Assembly: GCF_902729435.1 (NCBI RefSeq)
Contig: NZ_CACVCG010000090.1
Location: forward strand, 119,143-183,142
From: Magnetospirillum sp. UT-4
GTDB taxonomy: Bacteria; Pseudomonadota; Alphaproteobacteria; Rhodospirillales; Magnetospirillaceae
DNA: 64,000 bases
Direction of reading: 5' to 3'
Of this stretch, positions 1-11,594 are shown one piece after another; position 1 is the first letter of the stretch; every line of letters starts with the position of its first letter. Made by a program: the position numbers and the translations under genes. Under the pieces are notes generated by a model that did no database searches, had not been told where the DNA came from, and saw only the letters and a program-made list of their open reading frames with translations.

Positions 1-49
1 CGGCCCGACGACGCTGAAGGACCTCACCTTTGCCGGGGAGAAGGGCTGA
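1..49 (+). CDS. nuoE: NADH-quinone oxidoreductase subunit E, C-terminal end (partial)
   Basis: Only the last 15 codons lie in the window, reading [15 protein letters not shown] and ending in TGA at 47-49. The identification rests on position directly before nuoF and on the [12 protein letters not shown] tail common in alphaproteobacterial NuoE. The stop overlaps the nuoF ATG by one base, so the two are translationally coupled. NuoE carries the N1a 2Fe-2S cluster of the peripheral arm of complex I, but none of its cluster ligands are visible here. Confidence 0.75.
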   Translation, partial: GPTTLKDLTFAGEKG

Positions 50-1326
50 TGCTGCGCGACCAGGACAGGATCTTCACCAACCTCTACGGCCTGCATGACT
101 GGGGCCTCAAGGGCGCGCAGGCGCGCGGCGACTGGGACGGCACCAAGGCCATCCTGGAACGGGGCCGCGACGCCATCGTCGAGGAGGTCAAGAACTCGGG
201 CCTGCGCGGCCGCGGCGGCGCCGGCTTCTCGACCGGCATGAAGTGGTCGTTCATGCCCAAGACCGAAGGGGCGCGGCCGCACTACCTGGTGGTCAACGCC
301 GACGAGGGCGAGCCCGGCACCTGCAAGGACCGCGAGATCATGCGGTTCGACCCGCACAAGCTGGTCGAGGGCTGCCTGATCGCCGGCTTCGCCGTCGGCG
401 CCCATGCCGGCTACATCTACATCCGCGGCGAATTCTACCGCGAGGCCGAGCACCTGCAGGCGGCCATCGACCAGGCCTACGCGGCCGGGCTGATCGGCGC
501 CAACGCCTGCGGCTCGGGCTGGGCCTTCGACCTTTACGTCCATCGCGGCATGGGCGCCTATATCTGCGGCGAGGAATCGGCGCTGATCGAAAGCCTGGAA
601 GGCAAGAAGGGCCAGCCCCGCCTGAAGCCGCCGTTCCCGGCCGGCGTCGGCCTGTACGGCTGCCCGACCACGGTCAACAACGTGGAATCCATCGCGGTGG
701 TGCCGACCATCATGCGCCGCGGCGCCTCGTGGTTCGCCGGCTTCGGCCGGCCGAAGAACTCGGGCACCAAGCTGTTCTGCATCTCGGGCCACGTCAACAA
801 GCCGTGCAACGTGGAAGAGGAGATGAGCATCCCCTTGAAGGAGCTCATCGAGAAGCATGCCGGCGGCGTGCGCGGCGGCTGGAACAACCTGCTGGGGGTC
901 ATCCCCGGCGGCTGCTCGGTCCCGGTGCTGCCCAAGGAAACCTGCGACGACGTGCTGATGGATTTCGACGCCCTGCGCGACGTCCGCTCCGGCCTGGGCA
1001 CGGCGGCGGTGATCGTCATGGACAAGTCCACCGACATCGTCCGCGCCATCACCCGCCTGTCGCGCTTCTACAAGCATGAATCCTGCGGCCAGTGCACCCC
1101 CTGCCGCGAGGGCACGGGCTGGATGTGGCGGCTGATGGAGCGCATCGACGCCGGCAATGCCAGGATCGACGAGATCGACCTGCTGGAGCAGGTCACCCGC
1201 CAGGTCGAGGGCCATACCATCTGCGCCCTGGCCGATGCCGCGGCGTGGCCGATCCAGGGCCTGATCCGCCATTTCCGGCCGCTGATGGAAGCCAAGATCC
1301 AGGCGCGTTCCCAGAGCGCGGCCTAG
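49..1326 (+). CDS. nuoF: NADH-quinone oxidoreductase subunit F
   Basis: Flavoprotein subunit of respiratory complex I. It binds NADH, FMN and the N3 4Fe-4S cluster and passes electrons into the peripheral arm. The 425-residue product is full length for the family. The glycine-rich FMN/NADH motif [13 protein letters not shown] is near residues 55-67, followed by the [14 protein letters not shown] and [10 protein letters not shown] segments. The N3 cysteines are visible as C346, C349 and C352 in ESCGQCTPC, and C392. The ATG overlaps the nuoE stop, and nuoG follows after 18 bases. Nothing is missing compared with the family. Confidence 0.98.
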   Translation: MLRDQDRIFTNLYGLHDWGLKGAQARGDWDGTKAILERGRDAIVEEVKNSGLRGRGGAGFSTGMKWSFMPKTEGARPHYLVVNADEGEPGTCKDREIMRFDPHKLVEGCLIAGFAVGAHAGYIYIRGEFYREAEHLQAAIDQAYAAGLIGANACGSGWAFDLYVHRGMGAYICGEESALIESLEGKKGQPRLKPPFPAGVGLYGCPTTVNNVESIAVVPTIMRRGASWFAGFGRPKNSGTKLFCISGHVNKPCNVEEEMSIPLKELIEKHAGGVRGGWNNLLGVIPGGCSVPVLPKETCDDVLMDFDALRDVRSGLGTAAVIVMDKSTDIVRAITRLSRFYKHESCGQCTPCREGTGWMWRLMERIDAGNARIDEIDLLEQVTRQVEGHTICALADAAAWPIQGLIRHFRPLMEAKIQARSQSAA

Positions 1327-1344
1327 AGGAGCACCGAGACGACC

Positions 1345-3417
1345 ATGCCGAAACTGACTATCGACGGACGCGAGATCGAGGTCGAGGCCGGGACGACCAT
1401 CCTCCAGGCCGCCGAGCATCTGGGCATCGAGATCCCGCGCTTCTGCTACCACGAACGCCTGGCCATCGCCGGCAATTGCCGCATGTGCCTGGTCGAGGTC
1501 GAGAAGATGCCCAAGCCGGTGGCCTCGTGCGCCATGCCGGTGGGCGAGGGGATGGTGGTCCACACCAACAACGCCAACGTCCGCAAGGCGCGCCAGGGGG
1601 TGATGGAGTTCCTGCTCATCAACCACCCGCTGGATTGCCCCATCTGTGACCAGGGCGGCGAGTGCGACCTGCAGGATCAGGCCATGACCTATGGCGGCGA
1701 TCGTGGCCGCTATCAGGAAGAGAAGCGCTCGGTCGAGGACAAGGATTACGGCCCGCTGATCCAGACCTGGATGACCCGCTGCATCCACTGCACCCGCTGC
1801 ATCCGCTTCATCACCGAGGTCGCCGGCACCCCGGTGCTGGGCGGGCTGGGCCGCTCCGAGCACATGGAAGTGGGCCGCTACGTCGGCTCTGCGGTGTCGT
1901 CGGAGCTGTCGGGCAACCTCATCGACCTCTGCCCGGTGGGGGCGCTGACCAACAAGCCGGCGGCCTACACCTACCGGGCCTGGGAACTGAAGAAGACCGA
2001 ATCGGTGGACGTCATGGACGCCCTGGGCTCGGCCATCCGCGTCGATGCCCGCGGCAACGAGGTGATCCGCGTCCTTCCCCGCGTCAACGACGACATCAAC
2101 GAGGAATGGATCTCGGACCGCTCGCGCTTCGCCTGCGACGGCCTGAAGCGCCAGCGCCTCGACCGCTGCTTCGTGCGCAAGGAGGGCCGGCTGGTCCCCG
2201 CCTCGTGGGGCGAGGCCTTCGCCGCCATCGCCGACAACGTGAAGGGCATGGCCGGCACGAAGATCGCCGCCATCGCCGGCGACCAGGCCGATTGCGAGAC
2301 CCTGTTCGCGGTCAAGGAGCTGATGGCGGCGCTGGGTTCGCCCAACCTGGATTGCCGCCAGGACGGCACCCGGCTGGACGCGTCGGTGCGCGCCTCCTAC
2401 CTGTTCAATTCCACCATCGCCGGCATCGAGGATGCCGACGCGCTGCTGATCGTCGGGTCCAACCCGCGCATCGAGGCGCCGGTGCTGAACGCGCGGCTGC
2501 GCAAGCGCTGGCTGAAGGGCGGCTTCAAGGCGGCGGTGATCGGCCCCAAGGCCGACCTCCATTTCAAGCACGAGTGGCTGGGCGACAATGCTTCGGTGCT
2601 GGCCGATCTGGCCGCCGGCAAGCATCCGTTCCTGGAGGTCCTGAAGGGCGCCGATCGGCCGGCGATCATCGTCGGTCAGGGGGCCCTGGCGCGCGAGGAC
2701 GGGGCCGTGCTGCTGGGCCTCGCACGCCAGGTCGCCGAAGCGGCCGGGTGCGTGAAGACGGGCTGGAACGGCTTCAACGTGCTGCATACCGCCGCCGCCC
2801 GGGTCGGCGGCCTCGACCTCGGCTTCGTGCCGCAGGCCGGCGGGCGTGACGTGGCCGGCATCCTGGCCGGCGCCCAGTCGGGCGAGATCGCCGCGGTGTT
2901 CCTGGTGGGCGCCGACGAGATCGACATGAAGGGCCTGGGCAACGCGTTCGTGGTCTATCTCGGCAGCCACGGCGATGCCGGGGCGCACCGCGCCGACGTG
3001 GTGCTGCCGGGCGCCGCCTATACCGAGAAGAACGCCACCTACGTCAACACCGAGGGCCGCGTCCAGCGCACCCGCCTGGCGGCGTTCCCGCCCGGCGAGG
3101 CGAAGGAGGATTGGCGGGTGATCCGGGCGCTGTCCGACGCGCTGGGCAAGCCGCTGGCCTTCGACACCCCGAAGCAGCTGCGCGAGCGCATGGCCGGCGC
3201 CCATCCGGTCTTCGCCGCCGAGGGCGTGGTCAAGCCGGCCGCCTGGGGCACTTTCGGCGCGTCTGGCAACGTCGCCGCGGCGCCGCTGGCCTCGACCATC
3301 GACAACTTCTATCAGACCGATCCCATCAGCCGCGCCTCCAAGACCATGGCGGAGTGCACGGCGGCGTTCGGGGCGGGCTGCGGCTGCAACGGCAAGAAGA
3401 CGGGGACCCATGGTTGA
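1345..3417 (+). CDS. nuoG: NADH-quinone oxidoreductase subunit G
   Basis: Iron-sulfur subunit of the complex I peripheral arm, 690 residues. The N-terminal 2Fe-2S domain has ligands C34, C45, C48 and C62. The next 4Fe-4S cluster uses H94, C98, C101 and C107 in [14 protein letters not shown], and the following one uses C146, C149, C152 and C196. The rest is the degenerate molybdopterin-oxidoreductase domain that binds no cofactor in complex I. GGAG lies upstream of the ATG. The last twenty residues are unusual for their density of cysteine and glycine (AGCGCNGKK). The gene overlaps nuoH by 8 bases. Confidence 0.98.
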   Translation: MPKLTIDGREIEVEAGTTILQAAEHLGIEIPRFCYHERLAIAGNCRMCLVEVEKMPKPVASCAMPVGEGMVVHTNNANVRKARQGVMEFLLINHPLDCPICDQGGECDLQDQAMTYGGDRGRYQEEKRSVEDKDYGPLIQTWMTRCIHCTRCIRFITEVAGTPVLGGLGRSEHMEVGRYVGSAVSSELSGNLIDLCPVGALTNKPAAYTYRAWELKKTESVDVMDALGSAIRVDARGNEVIRVLPRVNDDINEEWISDRSRFACDGLKRQRLDRCFVRKEGRLVPASWGEAFAAIADNVKGMAGTKIAAIAGDQADCETLFAVKELMAALGSPNLDCRQDGTRLDASVRASYLFNSTIAGIEDADALLIVGSNPRIEAPVLNARLRKRWLKGGFKAAVIGPKADLHFKHEWLGDNASVLADLAAGKHPFLEVLKGADRPAIIVGQGALAREDGAVLLGLARQVAEAAGCVKTGWNGFNVLHTAAARVGGLDLGFVPQAGGRDVAGILAGAQSGEIAAVFLVGADEIDMKGLGNAFVVYLGSHGDAGAHRADVVLPGAAYTEKNATYVNTEGRVQRTRLAAFPPGEAKEDWRVIRALSDALGKPLAFDTPKQLRERMAGAHPVFAAEGVVKPAAWGTFGASGNVAAAPLASTIDNFYQTDPISRASKTMAECTAAFGAGCGCNGKKTGTHG

Positions 3418-4450
3418 CATGGTAGACATGCTGGCGGGCCTGCTGCCCCCGGAACTCTGGCGTCTGGTCGTCATCGTCGCCCAGATCCTGATCATCGTCG
3501 TGCCGCTGCTGGTCGCCGTGGCGTACCTGACCTATGCCGAGCGCAAGGTGATCGGCGCCATGCAGCTGCGCAAGGGGCCCAACGTGGTTGGCCCGTTCGG
3601 CCTGCTGCAGCCCTTCGCCGACGGCGCCAAGCTGTTCCTGAAGGAGACGGTGCTGCCCACCGGTTCCAGCAAGGTGGTGTTCATCGTCGCGCCCATGCTG
3701 ACCTTCTTCCTGTCCATGGTCGCCTGGGCGGTGATCCCGTTCGACGAGGGGTGGGTGGTGGCCGACATCAATGTCGGCATCCTCTATCTGTTCGCCATCT
3801 CCAGCCTGGGCGTGTACGGCATCATCATGTCGGGCTGGGCGTCCAATTCGAAATACGCCTTCCTGGGCGGCCTGCGGTCGGCGGCGCAGATGGTGTCCTA
3901 CGAGGTGTCCATCGGCTTCGTGATGATCTCGGTGCTGCTGACCGTGGGGTCGCTGAACCTCTCGGACATCGTGCTGCGGCAGAAGGAGACCGTGTGGTTC
4001 ATCATCCCGCACCTGCCGATGTTCTTCATCTTCCTGATCTCGGCCCTGGCCGAGACCAACCGCGCCCCCTTCGACCTTCCCGAGGCCGAATCCGAGCTGG
4101 TGGCCGGCTACAACGTCGAATATTCGGCGATGACCTTCGCGCTGTTCTTCCTGGGCGAATACGCCAACATGATCCTGATGAGCGCCACCACCACCATCCT
4201 GTTCCTGGGTGGCTGGCTGCCGCCCATCGACGTGGCGCCGTTCAACTGGATCCCCGGCGTGATCTGGTTCGCCCTCAAGATCTGCGCCGTGCTGTTCGTC
4301 TTCCTGTGGGTGCGCGCAACCTTCCCGCGCTACCGCTACGACCAGCTGATGCGCCTGGGCTGGAAGGTGTTCCTGCCGTTCTCGCTGTTCTGGCTGGTGG
4401 CCACGTCGGGGGTGCTGGTCGCCTTCGGCTTGCTGCCGGGCCAGGGCTAA
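3410..4450 (+). CDS. nuoH: NADH-quinone oxidoreductase subunit H
   Basis: Membrane subunit of complex I at the junction with the peripheral arm, lining the quinone chamber. The 346-residue protein has about eight hydrophobic helices. Conserved segments are visible: [16 protein letters not shown] after the first helix, and the acidic stretch [19 protein letters not shown], which carries the carboxylates coupling quinone reduction to proton movement. The start at 3410 overlaps the end of nuoG. Two further in-frame ATGs at 3419 and 3428 could shorten it by three or six residues. nuoI begins 6 bases after the stop. Confidence 0.98.
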   Translation: MVDMVDMLAGLLPPELWRLVVIVAQILIIVVPLLVAVAYLTYAERKVIGAMQLRKGPNVVGPFGLLQPFADGAKLFLKETVLPTGSSKVVFIVAPMLTFFLSMVAWAVIPFDEGWVVADINVGILYLFAISSLGVYGIIMSGWASNSKYAFLGGLRSAAQMVSYEVSIGFVMISVLLTVGSLNLSDIVLRQKETVWFIIPHLPMFFIFLISALAETNRAPFDLPEAESELVAGYNVEYSAMTFALFFLGEYANMILMSATTTILFLGGWLPPIDVAPFNWIPGVIWFALKICAVLFVFLWVRATFPRYRYDQLMRLGWKVFLPFSLFWLVATSGVLVAFGLLPGQG

Positions 4451-4456
4451 GGAGGG

Positions 4457-4951
4457 ATGGGTATGTCGTTTCTCGACCGCACCGCCAGGGCGTTCCTGCT
4501 GGCCGAGCTGTTCCAGGGGCTGGCGCTGACGTTCCGCTACATGTTCAAGCCGTCCGTCACCATCAACTATCCGCACGAGCGGGTGGCGCAGAGCCCGCGC
4601 TTCCGCGGCGAGCATTGCTTGCGCCGCTATCCCAACGGCGAAGAACGCTGCATCTCGTGCAAGCTGTGCGAGGCGGTGTGCCCGGCGCAGGCCATCACCA
4701 TCGAAGGCGAGACCCGCGACGACGGCTCGCGCCGTGCCCGGCGCTACGACATCGACATGACCAAGTGCATCTATTGCGGCCTGTGCCAGGAGGCCTGCCC
4801 GGTGGATGCCATCGTCGAAGGCCCGAACCTGGAATTCGCCACCGAGACCCGGGCCGAGCTGATGTACAACAAGGCCAAGCTGCTGGCCAACGGCGACCGC
4901 TGGGAGGCCTCGCTGGCCGCCCGCATCGCCGCCGACGCGCCGTACCGGTGA
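4457..4951 (+). CDS. nuoI: NADH-quinone oxidoreductase subunit I
   Basis: Ferredoxin-like subunit carrying clusters N6a and N6b, the last relay toward quinone. In this 164-residue protein both CxxCxxCxxxCP motifs are intact: C65, C68, C71, C75 and C104, C107, C110, C114. The amphipathic N-terminus ([18 protein letters not shown]) anchors it to NuoH. GGAGG precedes the ATG at 4457. A second in-frame ATG at 4463 would remove only two residues. It sits in the usual place between nuoH and nuoJ. Confidence 0.98.
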   Translation: MGMSFLDRTARAFLLAELFQGLALTFRYMFKPSVTINYPHERVAQSPRFRGEHCLRRYPNGEERCISCKLCEAVCPAQAITIEGETRDDGSRRARRYDIDMTKCIYCGLCQEACPVDAIVEGPNLEFATETRAELMYNKAKLLANGDRWEASLAARIAADAPYR

Positions 4952-4965
4952 ACGGGGGGAATGGC

Positions 4966-5577
4966 ATGATCGCCGCTCTGATCTTCTACATGTTCGCCGG
5001 CCTGGCGGTGGCGTCGGGGGTGATGGTCATCGCCTCGCGCAATCCGGTCCACTCGGTGCTGTTCCTGATCCTCACCTTCTTCAACGCCGCCGGGCTGTTC
5101 CTGCTGCTGGGGGCCGAGTTCCTCGCCATGGTCCTGGTGGTGGTCTATGTCGGCGCGGTGGCCGTGCTGTTCCTGTTCGTGGTGATGATGCTGGACATCA
5201 ACTTCGTGAAGCTGAAGGAAGGCGTGCTGCAGTACCTGCCCACCGGCGCGGTGATCGGCCTGATCCTGCTGGTCGAACTGGCGGTGATGTTCGGCGGCTG
5301 GACCTTCGCCCCCGACGTCGAGGCGCTGGTGATGGCGCCGGCGCCCACCGCCGACCAGGTCAGCAACACCGACGCCCTGGGGCGGCTGCTCTACACCACC
5401 TACGCCTATCTGTTCCAGGCGTCGGGGGTGATCCTGCTGGTCGCCATGATCGGCACCATCATGCTGACGCTGCGCCGGCGCCCCGGCGTGCGCAAGCAGA
5501 AGATCGCCGACCAGATCGCGCGCACGGGCAAGGACAGCGTCGAGATCCGCAAGGTTCCCTCGGGGGGAGGCATCTGA
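4966..5577 (+). CDS. nuoJ: NADH-quinone oxidoreductase subunit J
   Basis: Small membrane subunit of complex I, 203 residues with five predicted helices. The second and third helices read [20 protein letters not shown] and [20 protein letters not shown], matching the conserved core of NuoJ. The ATG at 4966 was chosen because it follows a GGGGGGA purine run. A GTG at 4948 is an in-frame alternative overlapping the nuoI stop. The frame stays open far upstream inside nuoH and nuoI, but that part is out-of-frame noise. The stop overlaps the nuoK ATG by one base. Confidence 0.97.
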   Translation: MIAALIFYMFAGLAVASGVMVIASRNPVHSVLFLILTFFNAAGLFLLLGAEFLAMVLVVVYVGAVAVLFLFVVMMLDINFVKLKEGVLQYLPTGAVIGLILLVELAVMFGGWTFAPDVEALVMAPAPTADQVSNTDALGRLLYTTYAYLFQASGVILLVAMIGTIMLTLRRRPGVRKQKIADQIARTGKDSVEIRKVPSGGGI

Positions 5578-5888
5578 TGTTCGAGATCGGTCTCTCCCAC
5601 TACCTGACGGTGGCGGCGATCCTGTTCACCCTGGGGGTGTTCGGCATCTTCCTGAACCGCAAGAACGTGATCATCATCATGATGAGCATCGAGCTGATGC
5701 TGCTGGCGGTGAACATCAACCTGGTGGCCTTCTCGTCGTACCTGAACGACCTGGTCGGCCAGGTCTTCGCCATGTTCATCCTGACCGTCGCCGCCGCCGA
5801 GGCGGCCATCGGCCTGGCCATCGTCGTCGTCTTCTTCCGCAACCGCGGCACCATCGCGGTCGAGGAAATCAGCCAGCTGAAGGGGTAA
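5577..5888 (+). CDS. nuoK: NADH-quinone oxidoreductase subunit K
   Basis: Three-helix membrane subunit of complex I, 103 residues, the family's usual size. The protein begins [20 protein letters not shown]. The second helix contains the conserved glutamate of the proton path in [11 protein letters not shown], and a second glutamate lies in [13 protein letters not shown] of helix three. TGATG joins it to nuoJ, so translation is coupled. nuoL starts 7 bases after the stop. Confidence 0.98.
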   Translation: MFEIGLSHYLTVAAILFTLGVFGIFLNRKNVIIIMMSIELMLLAVNINLVAFSSYLNDLVGQVFAMFILTVAAAEAAIGLAIVVVFFRNRGTIAVEEISQLKG

Positions 5889-5895
5889 TCCAGCG

Positions 5896-7827
5896 ATGCT
5901 TTACGTCGCCGCAATCTTCCTGCCGCTGCTGGGCTCGATCGTCGCCGGCCTGTTCGGCCGCTTCATCGGCGACCGCGGGGCGCAAGTGGTCACCTGCCTG
6001 CTGCTGGGCATCTCCGCGGTCTGCGGGGCGGTCATCTTCAAGCAGGTGGCCATCGACCACAACACCGTGACCATCCCGCTGATGACCTGGATCCAGTCGG
6101 GCACCATGGATGTGGGCTGGGCGCTGAAGTTCGACACCCTGACCGCGGTGATGGTGGTGGTGGTGACCTGGGTGTCGTTCATGGTCCACGTCTATTCCGT
6201 GGGCTACATGAGCCACGACCCCTCGGTCCCGCGCTTCATGAGCTACCTGTCGCTGTTCACCTTCGCCATGCTGATGCTGGTGACCGCCGACAACCTGGTG
6301 CAGCTGTTCTTCGGTTGGGAGGGCGTGGGCGTCGCCTCGTACCTGCTGATCGGCTTCTGGTACGAGAAGCCGTCGGCCTCGGCCGCCGCCATCAAGGCGT
6401 TCATCGTCAACCGTGTCGGCGATTTCGGCTTCGCGCTGGGAATCTTCGGCATCTACTTCCTGTTCGACAGCGTCACCTTCGACGCCATCTTCGCCGCCGC
6501 GCCGGGCAAGGTGGGGGCCACCGTCAGCTTCTTCGGCATCGAGTGGGACGCGCTGACCATCTGCTGCCTGCTGCTGTTCGTCGGCGCCATGGGCAAGTCG
6601 GCCCAGCTCGGCCTGCACACCTGGCTGCCCGACGCCATGGAGGGCCCGACCCCGGTCTCGGCGCTGATCCACGCCGCCACCATGGTCACCGCCGGCGTCT
6701 TCATGGTCGCCCGCATGAGCCCGCTGTTCGAGTTCTCGGACACCGCGCTGATGGTGGTGACCCTGGTCGGCGCCGCCACCGCCTTCTTCGCCGCCACCGT
6801 CGGCTGCGTCCAGAACGACATCAAGCGGATCATCGCCTATTCCACCTGCTCGCAGCTGGGCTACATGTTCTTCGCCATCGGCGTCTCGGCCTATCAGGCG
6901 GCGATCTTCCACCTGATGACCCACGCCTTCTTCAAGGCGCTGCTGTTCCTGGGCGCCGGCTCGGTGATCCACGCCATGAGCGACGAGCAGGACATCCGCC
7001 GCATGGGCGGCATCTGGAAGCACGTCAAGGTGACCTGGGCGCTGATGTGGATCGGCAGCCTTGCGCTGGCCGGCATCCCGTTCTTCGCCGGCTACTATTC
7101 CAAGGACACCATCCTGGAGGCCGCCTTCGCCGCCCATTCCAACGTCGGCCTGCTGGCCTACGCGCTGGGCGTCGGCGCCGCCTTCCTGACCGCCTTCTAT
7201 TCCTGGCGGCTGCTGATCCTGACCTTCCACGGCAAGCCGCGCGCCGACGAGCACGTCATGGCGCACGTCCATGAAAGCCCGGCGGTGATGATCCTGCCGC
7301 TGATGGTGCTGGCGGCCGGCGCGCTGTTCTCGGGCTGGCTCGGCTACGACATGTTCGTCGGCCACGACCAGCAGCAGTTCTGGGGGGCCTCGATCCTCAA
7401 CATCGACGCCCACAAGACCATGGAGAACCTGCACCACATCCCCGGCTGGGTGGCGATCCTGCCCACCGTGGTGGCGGTGTCGGGCATCGTGCTGGCCTAC
7501 ATCCTGTATGCGGTGGCGCCGTCGATCCCGGCCATGCTGGCCCGCTCGTTCAACGGCGTGTACCTGTTCCTGCTGAACAAGTGGTACTTCGACGAGCTGT
7601 ACGACTACCTGTTCGTCAAGCCGGCGTTCAAGCTGGGCCGCGGCTTCTGGCAGGGCGGCGACGGGGCGCTGATCGACGGTGTCGGGCCGGACGGCGTCGC
7701 CGCCGCCACCCGCGAGATCGCCCGCAAGGTGGGCCGGCTGCAATCCGGCTTCCTGTACCATTACGCCTTCGCCATGCTGATCGGGGTGGCGGCGTTCGTC
7801 ACCTGGTACATGTTCAACGCGCGCTAA
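5896..7827 (+). CDS. nuoL: NADH-quinone oxidoreductase subunit L
   Basis: Distal antiporter-like proton-pumping subunit of complex I, 643 residues. The proton-path segments are recognisable: [21 protein letters not shown] with the TM5 glutamate, [20 protein letters not shown] with the TM7 lysine, and [21 protein letters not shown]. The C-terminal part carries the long lateral helix found in NuoL and not in NuoM or NuoN. An AGGGG run at the nuoK end acts as ribosome binding site. nuoM follows after a 20-base gap, a little longer than most in this operon. Confidence 0.98.
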   Translation: MLYVAAIFLPLLGSIVAGLFGRFIGDRGAQVVTCLLLGISAVCGAVIFKQVAIDHNTVTIPLMTWIQSGTMDVGWALKFDTLTAVMVVVVTWVSFMVHVYSVGYMSHDPSVPRFMSYLSLFTFAMLMLVTADNLVQLFFGWEGVGVASYLLIGFWYEKPSASAAAIKAFIVNRVGDFGFALGIFGIYFLFDSVTFDAIFAAAPGKVGATVSFFGIEWDALTICCLLLFVGAMGKSAQLGLHTWLPDAMEGPTPVSALIHAATMVTAGVFMVARMSPLFEFSDTALMVVTLVGAATAFFAATVGCVQNDIKRIIAYSTCSQLGYMFFAIGVSAYQAAIFHLMTHAFFKALLFLGAGSVIHAMSDEQDIRRMGGIWKHVKVTWALMWIGSLALAGIPFFAGYYSKDTILEAAFAAHSNVGLLAYALGVGAAFLTAFYSWRLLILTFHGKPRADEHVMAHVHESPAVMILPLMVLAAGALFSGWLGYDMFVGHDQQQFWGASILNIDAHKTMENLHHIPGWVAILPTVVAVSGIVLAYILYAVAPSIPAMLARSFNGVYLFLLNKWYFDELYDYLFVKPAFKLGRGFWQGGDGALIDGVGPDGVAAATREIARKVGRLQSGFLYHYAFAMLIGVAAFVTWYMFNAR

Positions 7828-7847
7828 CCCAACCCCCGGGGAAGACC

Positions 7848-9362
7848 ATGACCGACTGGCCTTTGCTCTCGCTGACGACGTTCCTGCCGCTGGTGGGCGC
7901 GTTGTTCATCCTGGCGATCCGGGGCGAGCCCCAGGTGGTGGCGCGCAACGCCCGCAACGTGGCGCTGCTGACCTCCGTCGCCACCTTCATCGTGTCGCTG
8001 TTCGTGCTGGGCAATTTCGACGCCGCCTCGGCCGAGATGCAGCTCAAGGAAAGCACCACCTGGCTGCCCGGCACCAACATCGCCTACACCATGGGCGTGG
8101 ACGGCATCTCGGTGTGGTTCGTGCTGCTGTCCACCTTCCTCACCCCCATCTGCATCCTGTCCTCCATCGGGGCGGTGGAGACCCGGGTCAAGGAATACAT
8201 GGTTTCCTTCCTGGTGCTGGAAACCATGATGGTCGGCATGTTCTGCGCGCTGGACATGGTGCTGTTCTACGTCTTCTTCGAAGGCGTGCTGATCCCGATG
8301 TTCATCATCATCGGCGTGTGGGGCGGGGCGCGGCGGGTCTATGCCGCCTTCAAGTTCTTCCTCTACACCCTGGCCGGCTCGGTGCTGATGCTGATCGCGC
8401 TGCTGGCCATGTACTTCCAGGCCGACACCACCGACATCCCGACGCTGATGGCCCATTCGTTCCCGCAGGGCATGCAGCTGTGGCTGTGGCTGGCGTTCTT
8501 CGCCTCGTTCGCGGTCAAGGTTCCCATGTGGCCGGTGCACACCTGGCTGCCGGACGCCCACGTCGAGGCGCCCACCGCGGGTTCGGTGATCCTGGCCGGC
8601 GTGCTGCTGAAGATGGGCGCCTACGGCTTCCTGCGGTTCTCGGTGCCCATGTTCCCGTTCGCCAGCGAGTATTTCACGCCGCTGGTCTACACCCTGTCCA
8701 TCGTGGCGGTGATCTACACCTCGCTGGTGGCCCTGGTGCAGGAGGACATGAAGAAGCTGATCGCCTATTCCTCGGTGGCGCATATGGGCTTCGTCACCAT
8801 CGGCATCTTCTCCATGACGCCCCAGGGTGTGGAGGGCGCCATCTTCCAGATGCTGTCGCACGGCGTGGTGTCGGGGGCGTTGTTCCTGTGCGTCGGCGTC
8901 GTCTACGACCGCATGCACACCCGCGAGATCTCGCGCTACGGCGGCCTGGCCCAGCGCATGCCGAAATACGCGCTGGTGTTCATGATCATGACCATGGCCT
9001 CGGTCGGCCTGCCCGGCACCTCGGGCTTCGTCGGCGAGTTCCTGGTGCTGCTGGGGGTGTTCCAGGTCAACACCTGGGTGGCGCTGTTCGCCGCCACCGG
9101 CCTGGTGCTGGGCGCGGCCTACATGCTGTACCTGTACCGCCGCGTGGTGTTCGGCAAGATCACCCGCGACGACCTGAAGGCGATCCTGGACCTCTCGCCG
9201 CGTGAGGTGGCGATGTTCGCGCCGCTGATCGCCATCGTCATCTGGATGGGCGTCTATCCGCCCACCTTCCTTGATCCGATGCATGCCTCGGTGGCCAAGC
9301 TGATCGACAATTTCGAACTGGCGCGGGCGGCCGCCGACGGCCTTTCCGTGGCGGCGCGCTAA
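7848..9362 (+). CDS. nuoM: NADH-quinone oxidoreductase subunit M
   Basis: Middle antiporter-like proton-pumping subunit of complex I, 504 residues. Key stretches are [17 protein letters not shown] with the TM5 glutamate, [23 protein letters not shown] with the TM7 lysine and quinol-antiporter signature, and [20 protein letters not shown]. The ATG at 7848 follows GGGGAAGACC and gives the N-terminus [20 protein letters not shown]. The open frame extends about 260 codons upstream inside nuoL, but only with arginine-rich out-of-frame sequence. Confidence 0.97.
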   Translation: MTDWPLLSLTTFLPLVGALFILAIRGEPQVVARNARNVALLTSVATFIVSLFVLGNFDAASAEMQLKESTTWLPGTNIAYTMGVDGISVWFVLLSTFLTPICILSSIGAVETRVKEYMVSFLVLETMMVGMFCALDMVLFYVFFEGVLIPMFIIIGVWGGARRVYAAFKFFLYTLAGSVLMLIALLAMYFQADTTDIPTLMAHSFPQGMQLWLWLAFFASFAVKVPMWPVHTWLPDAHVEAPTAGSVILAGVLLKMGAYGFLRFSVPMFPFASEYFTPLVYTLSIVAVIYTSLVALVQEDMKKLIAYSSVAHMGFVTIGIFSMTPQGVEGAIFQMLSHGVVSGALFLCVGVVYDRMHTREISRYGGLAQRMPKYALVFMIMTMASVGLPGTSGFVGEFLVLLGVFQVNTWVALFAATGLVLGAAYMLYLYRRVVFGKITRDDLKAILDLSPREVAMFAPLIAIVIWMGVYPPTFLDPMHASVAKLIDNFELARAAADGLSVAAR

Positions 9363-9376
9363 AGGGGGATGCGGAC

Positions 9377-10831
9377 ATGAGCGAGACCTTCGACCTGATC
9401 CCCGTCCTGCCCGAGCTGTTCCTGGTGCTGGCGGCCATGGCGCTGCTGATGGCCGGCGTGTTCCGCAAGGACGAGGGCTTCGGCTCCACCACCAGCCTGG
9501 CGATCATGGCCATGGTGGCGGCGGCGGTGCTGGTGTGGGCGGTGGGCGGCGACGAGCGCCAGACCACCTTCGGCGGCATGTTCGTGATGGATTCCTTCGC
9601 CGTCTTCGCCAAGCTGATGGTGCTGGTGGGCTCGGCCCTGACGGCGGCCATGAGCGTGTCGTTCCTGGAGCGCGAGAAGCTGGGCCGCTTCGAGTATCCC
9701 ATCCTCATCCTGTTCGCCACCGTGGGCATGATGATGATGATCTCGGCCAACGACTTCATCGCCCTCTACCTGGGCCTCGAGCTGCAGTCCCTGTCGCTCT
9801 ACGTGCTGGCCGCCTACAACCGCGACAGCGTGCGGGCGACCGAGGCGGGCCTCAAGTACTTCGTGCTGGGCTCGCTGGCCTCGGGCATGCTGCTCTACGG
9901 CGTCTCGCTGGTCTACGGCTTCTCGGGCTCGACCTCGTTCGAGGTGCTGCCGCGCATCTTCGGCGGCGACCATCCGGCGGCGCCCCATCTCGGCTTCATC
10001 GCCGGGCTGGTGTTCATCATCGCCGGCCTGGCCTTCAAGATCTCGGCGGTGCCGTTCCACATGTGGACCCCCGACGTCTACGAGGGGGCGCCGACCCCGG
10101 TCACCTCGTTCTTCGCGGTGGCGCCCAAGATCGCCGCGCTGGTGCTGTTCACCCGGGTGATGGTCGGGCCCTTCGGCGATCTGGTCGATCAGTGGCGCCA
10201 GGTCATCACCTTCATCGCCATCCTGTCCATGTTCGTCGGCGCCTTCGCCGCCATCGTGCAGACCAACATCAAGCGCCTGATGGCCTACAGCTCCATCGGC
10301 CATGTCGGCTTCGTGCTGGTCGGCCTGGCGGCGGGCACCGCCGACGGCGTCCAGGGCGTGCTGGTCTATCTCGCCATCTACCTGTTCATGAACGTCGGCA
10401 CCTTCGCCGTCATCCTGTGCATGCGCTCCAAGGGCCGCATGGTCGAGGGCATCGACGACCTTGCCGGCCTGTCCCGCACCCATCCCCTGATGGCGCTGAC
10501 CATGGCGGCGCTGATGTTCTCCATGGCCGGCATCCCGCCGCTGGCCGGTTTCTGGGGCAAGTTCTACGTGTTCAAGGCGGCGGTCGATGCCGGGCTGTTC
10601 ACCCTGGCCATCATCGGCGTGCTGACCAGCGTGGTGAGCGCCTTCTACTATCTGCGCATCATCAAGATCATGTACTTCGACGAGGCCATCGAGCCGTTCG
10701 AACGGGTCTCCGGCCGCGCCATGGGCATGGTGATGGCGCTGTCGACCGCGGTGGTGCTGCTGTTCACCTTCTTGCCCGGGCCGCTGCTGACCAGCGCCAA
10801 GGCGGCCGCGTCGGTGCTGTTCCCGCAGTGA
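9377..10831 (+). CDS. nuoN: NADH-quinone oxidoreductase subunit N
   Basis: Proximal antiporter-like subunit of complex I, 484 residues with about fourteen helices. The conserved segments [20 protein letters not shown] (TM5 glutamate), [22 protein letters not shown] (TM7 lysine) and [20 protein letters not shown] are all present. It is the last nuo gene. Its TGA overlaps the birA ATG by one base, so the complex I operon continues into cofactor genes, an arrangement common in alphaproteobacteria. Confidence 0.98.
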   Translation: MSETFDLIPVLPELFLVLAAMALLMAGVFRKDEGFGSTTSLAIMAMVAAAVLVWAVGGDERQTTFGGMFVMDSFAVFAKLMVLVGSALTAAMSVSFLEREKLGRFEYPILILFATVGMMMMISANDFIALYLGLELQSLSLYVLAAYNRDSVRATEAGLKYFVLGSLASGMLLYGVSLVYGFSGSTSFEVLPRIFGGDHPAAPHLGFIAGLVFIIAGLAFKISAVPFHMWTPDVYEGAPTPVTSFFAVAPKIAALVLFTRVMVGPFGDLVDQWRQVITFIAILSMFVGAFAAIVQTNIKRLMAYSSIGHVGFVLVGLAAGTADGVQGVLVYLAIYLFMNVGTFAVILCMRSKGRMVEGIDDLAGLSRTHPLMALTMAALMFSMAGIPPLAGFWGKFYVFKAAVDAGLFTLAIIGVLTSVVSAFYYLRIIKIMYFDEAIEPFERVSGRAMGMVMALSTAVVLLFTFLPGPLLTSAKAAASVLFPQ

Positions 10832-11574
10832 TGCCCCCCCTTTTGCCGGCGCCGTTCAGCCTGGTCTGGCTGGACGGCATCGACAGCACCAACGACGAAG
10901 CGCGGCGGCGGGCACTTTCGGGTGCCGCCGCCGACTGCCTTGTGGTCGCCGCCGCCGAACAGAGCGCCGGCCGCGGCCGCCGCGGCCGGGTCTGGGTCAG
11001 CCCGCCGGGCAATCTCCACTGCTCCCTGGTGCTGGCCACCGGCGGCGATCTGGCCAAGGCGGCGCAGGCCGGCTTCGTTGCGGCAGTGGCGCTGGTCGAT
11101 GCGCTGTCGGGGCTGCTGCCCGGCCGCGCCTTCGCCGCCAAGTGGCCCAACGACGTGCTGGCCGAGGGCCGCAAATGCGCCGGCATGCTGCTGGAGCCGG
11201 CGGGCGAGGGCTGGCTGGTGCTGGGCCTGGGCATCGACGTCGCCGCCGCGCCGCCGCCCGACGGTATGCTCTATCCGGCCACGGCGCTGGCCGATCTCGG
11301 CTATGGCGGCGACGCCGGCGACGTTCTGGCCGCCTTCTGCGCCGCCTTCGTCCCCCGCCTGGCGCAGTGGCGGGCGGAAGGATTCGCCCCCGTGCGCGAT
11401 GCCTGGCTGGCCCGCGCCCGCGGTCTCGGGGCGGCGACGGTGGTGCGGCTGGAAGGCGAAACGCTGACCGGCGCGTTTGCCGGACTTGACGGCGACGGCG
11501 CTCTGCTTTTGGATCAGCCCGGCACCGGTGTCCGCCGCATCCTTGCCGGCGACGTCTTCTTTCCCCCGGTCTGA
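10831..11574 (+). CDS. birA: Biotin--[acetyl-CoA-carboxylase] ligase, catalytic-only form
   Basis: Joins biotin to the lysine of biotin carboxyl carrier proteins by way of biotinyl-5'-AMP. The 247-residue protein holds the ligase core: [12 protein letters not shown] near the start, the biotin loop [16 protein letters not shown], and KWPNDVL, which carries the catalytic lysine region. A C-terminal SH3-like domain ends in [10 protein letters not shown]. There is no N-terminal helix-turn-helix, so it cannot be a BirA-type repressor. The start codon overlaps the nuoN stop. It has no regulatory site of its own. Confidence 0.95.
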   Translation: MPPLLPAPFSLVWLDGIDSTNDEARRRALSGAAADCLVVAAAEQSAGRGRRGRVWVSPPGNLHCSLVLATGGDLAKAAQAGFVAAVALVDALSGLLPGRAFAAKWPNDVLAEGRKCAGMLLEPAGEGWLVLGLGIDVAAAPPPDGMLYPATALADLGYGGDAGDVLAAFCAAFVPRLAQWRAEGFAPVRDAWLARARGLGAATVVRLEGETLTGAFAGLDGDGALLLDQPGTGVRRILAGDVFFPPV

Positions 11575-11594
11575 CGCGAAAGGCTTTTCCCGCC

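Noticed and set aside
3326..4615. 429-codon open frame on the - strand over nuoH
   Set aside because: Histidine/glutamine-rich shadow of the nuoH codons, no recognisable feature.
5869..7761. 630-codon open frame on the - strand, antisense to nuoL
   Set aside because: The translation is made of low-complexity histidine, glutamine, glycine and aspartate runs, as expected antisense to a GC-rich gene with strong codon bias. nuoL on the + strand is certain.
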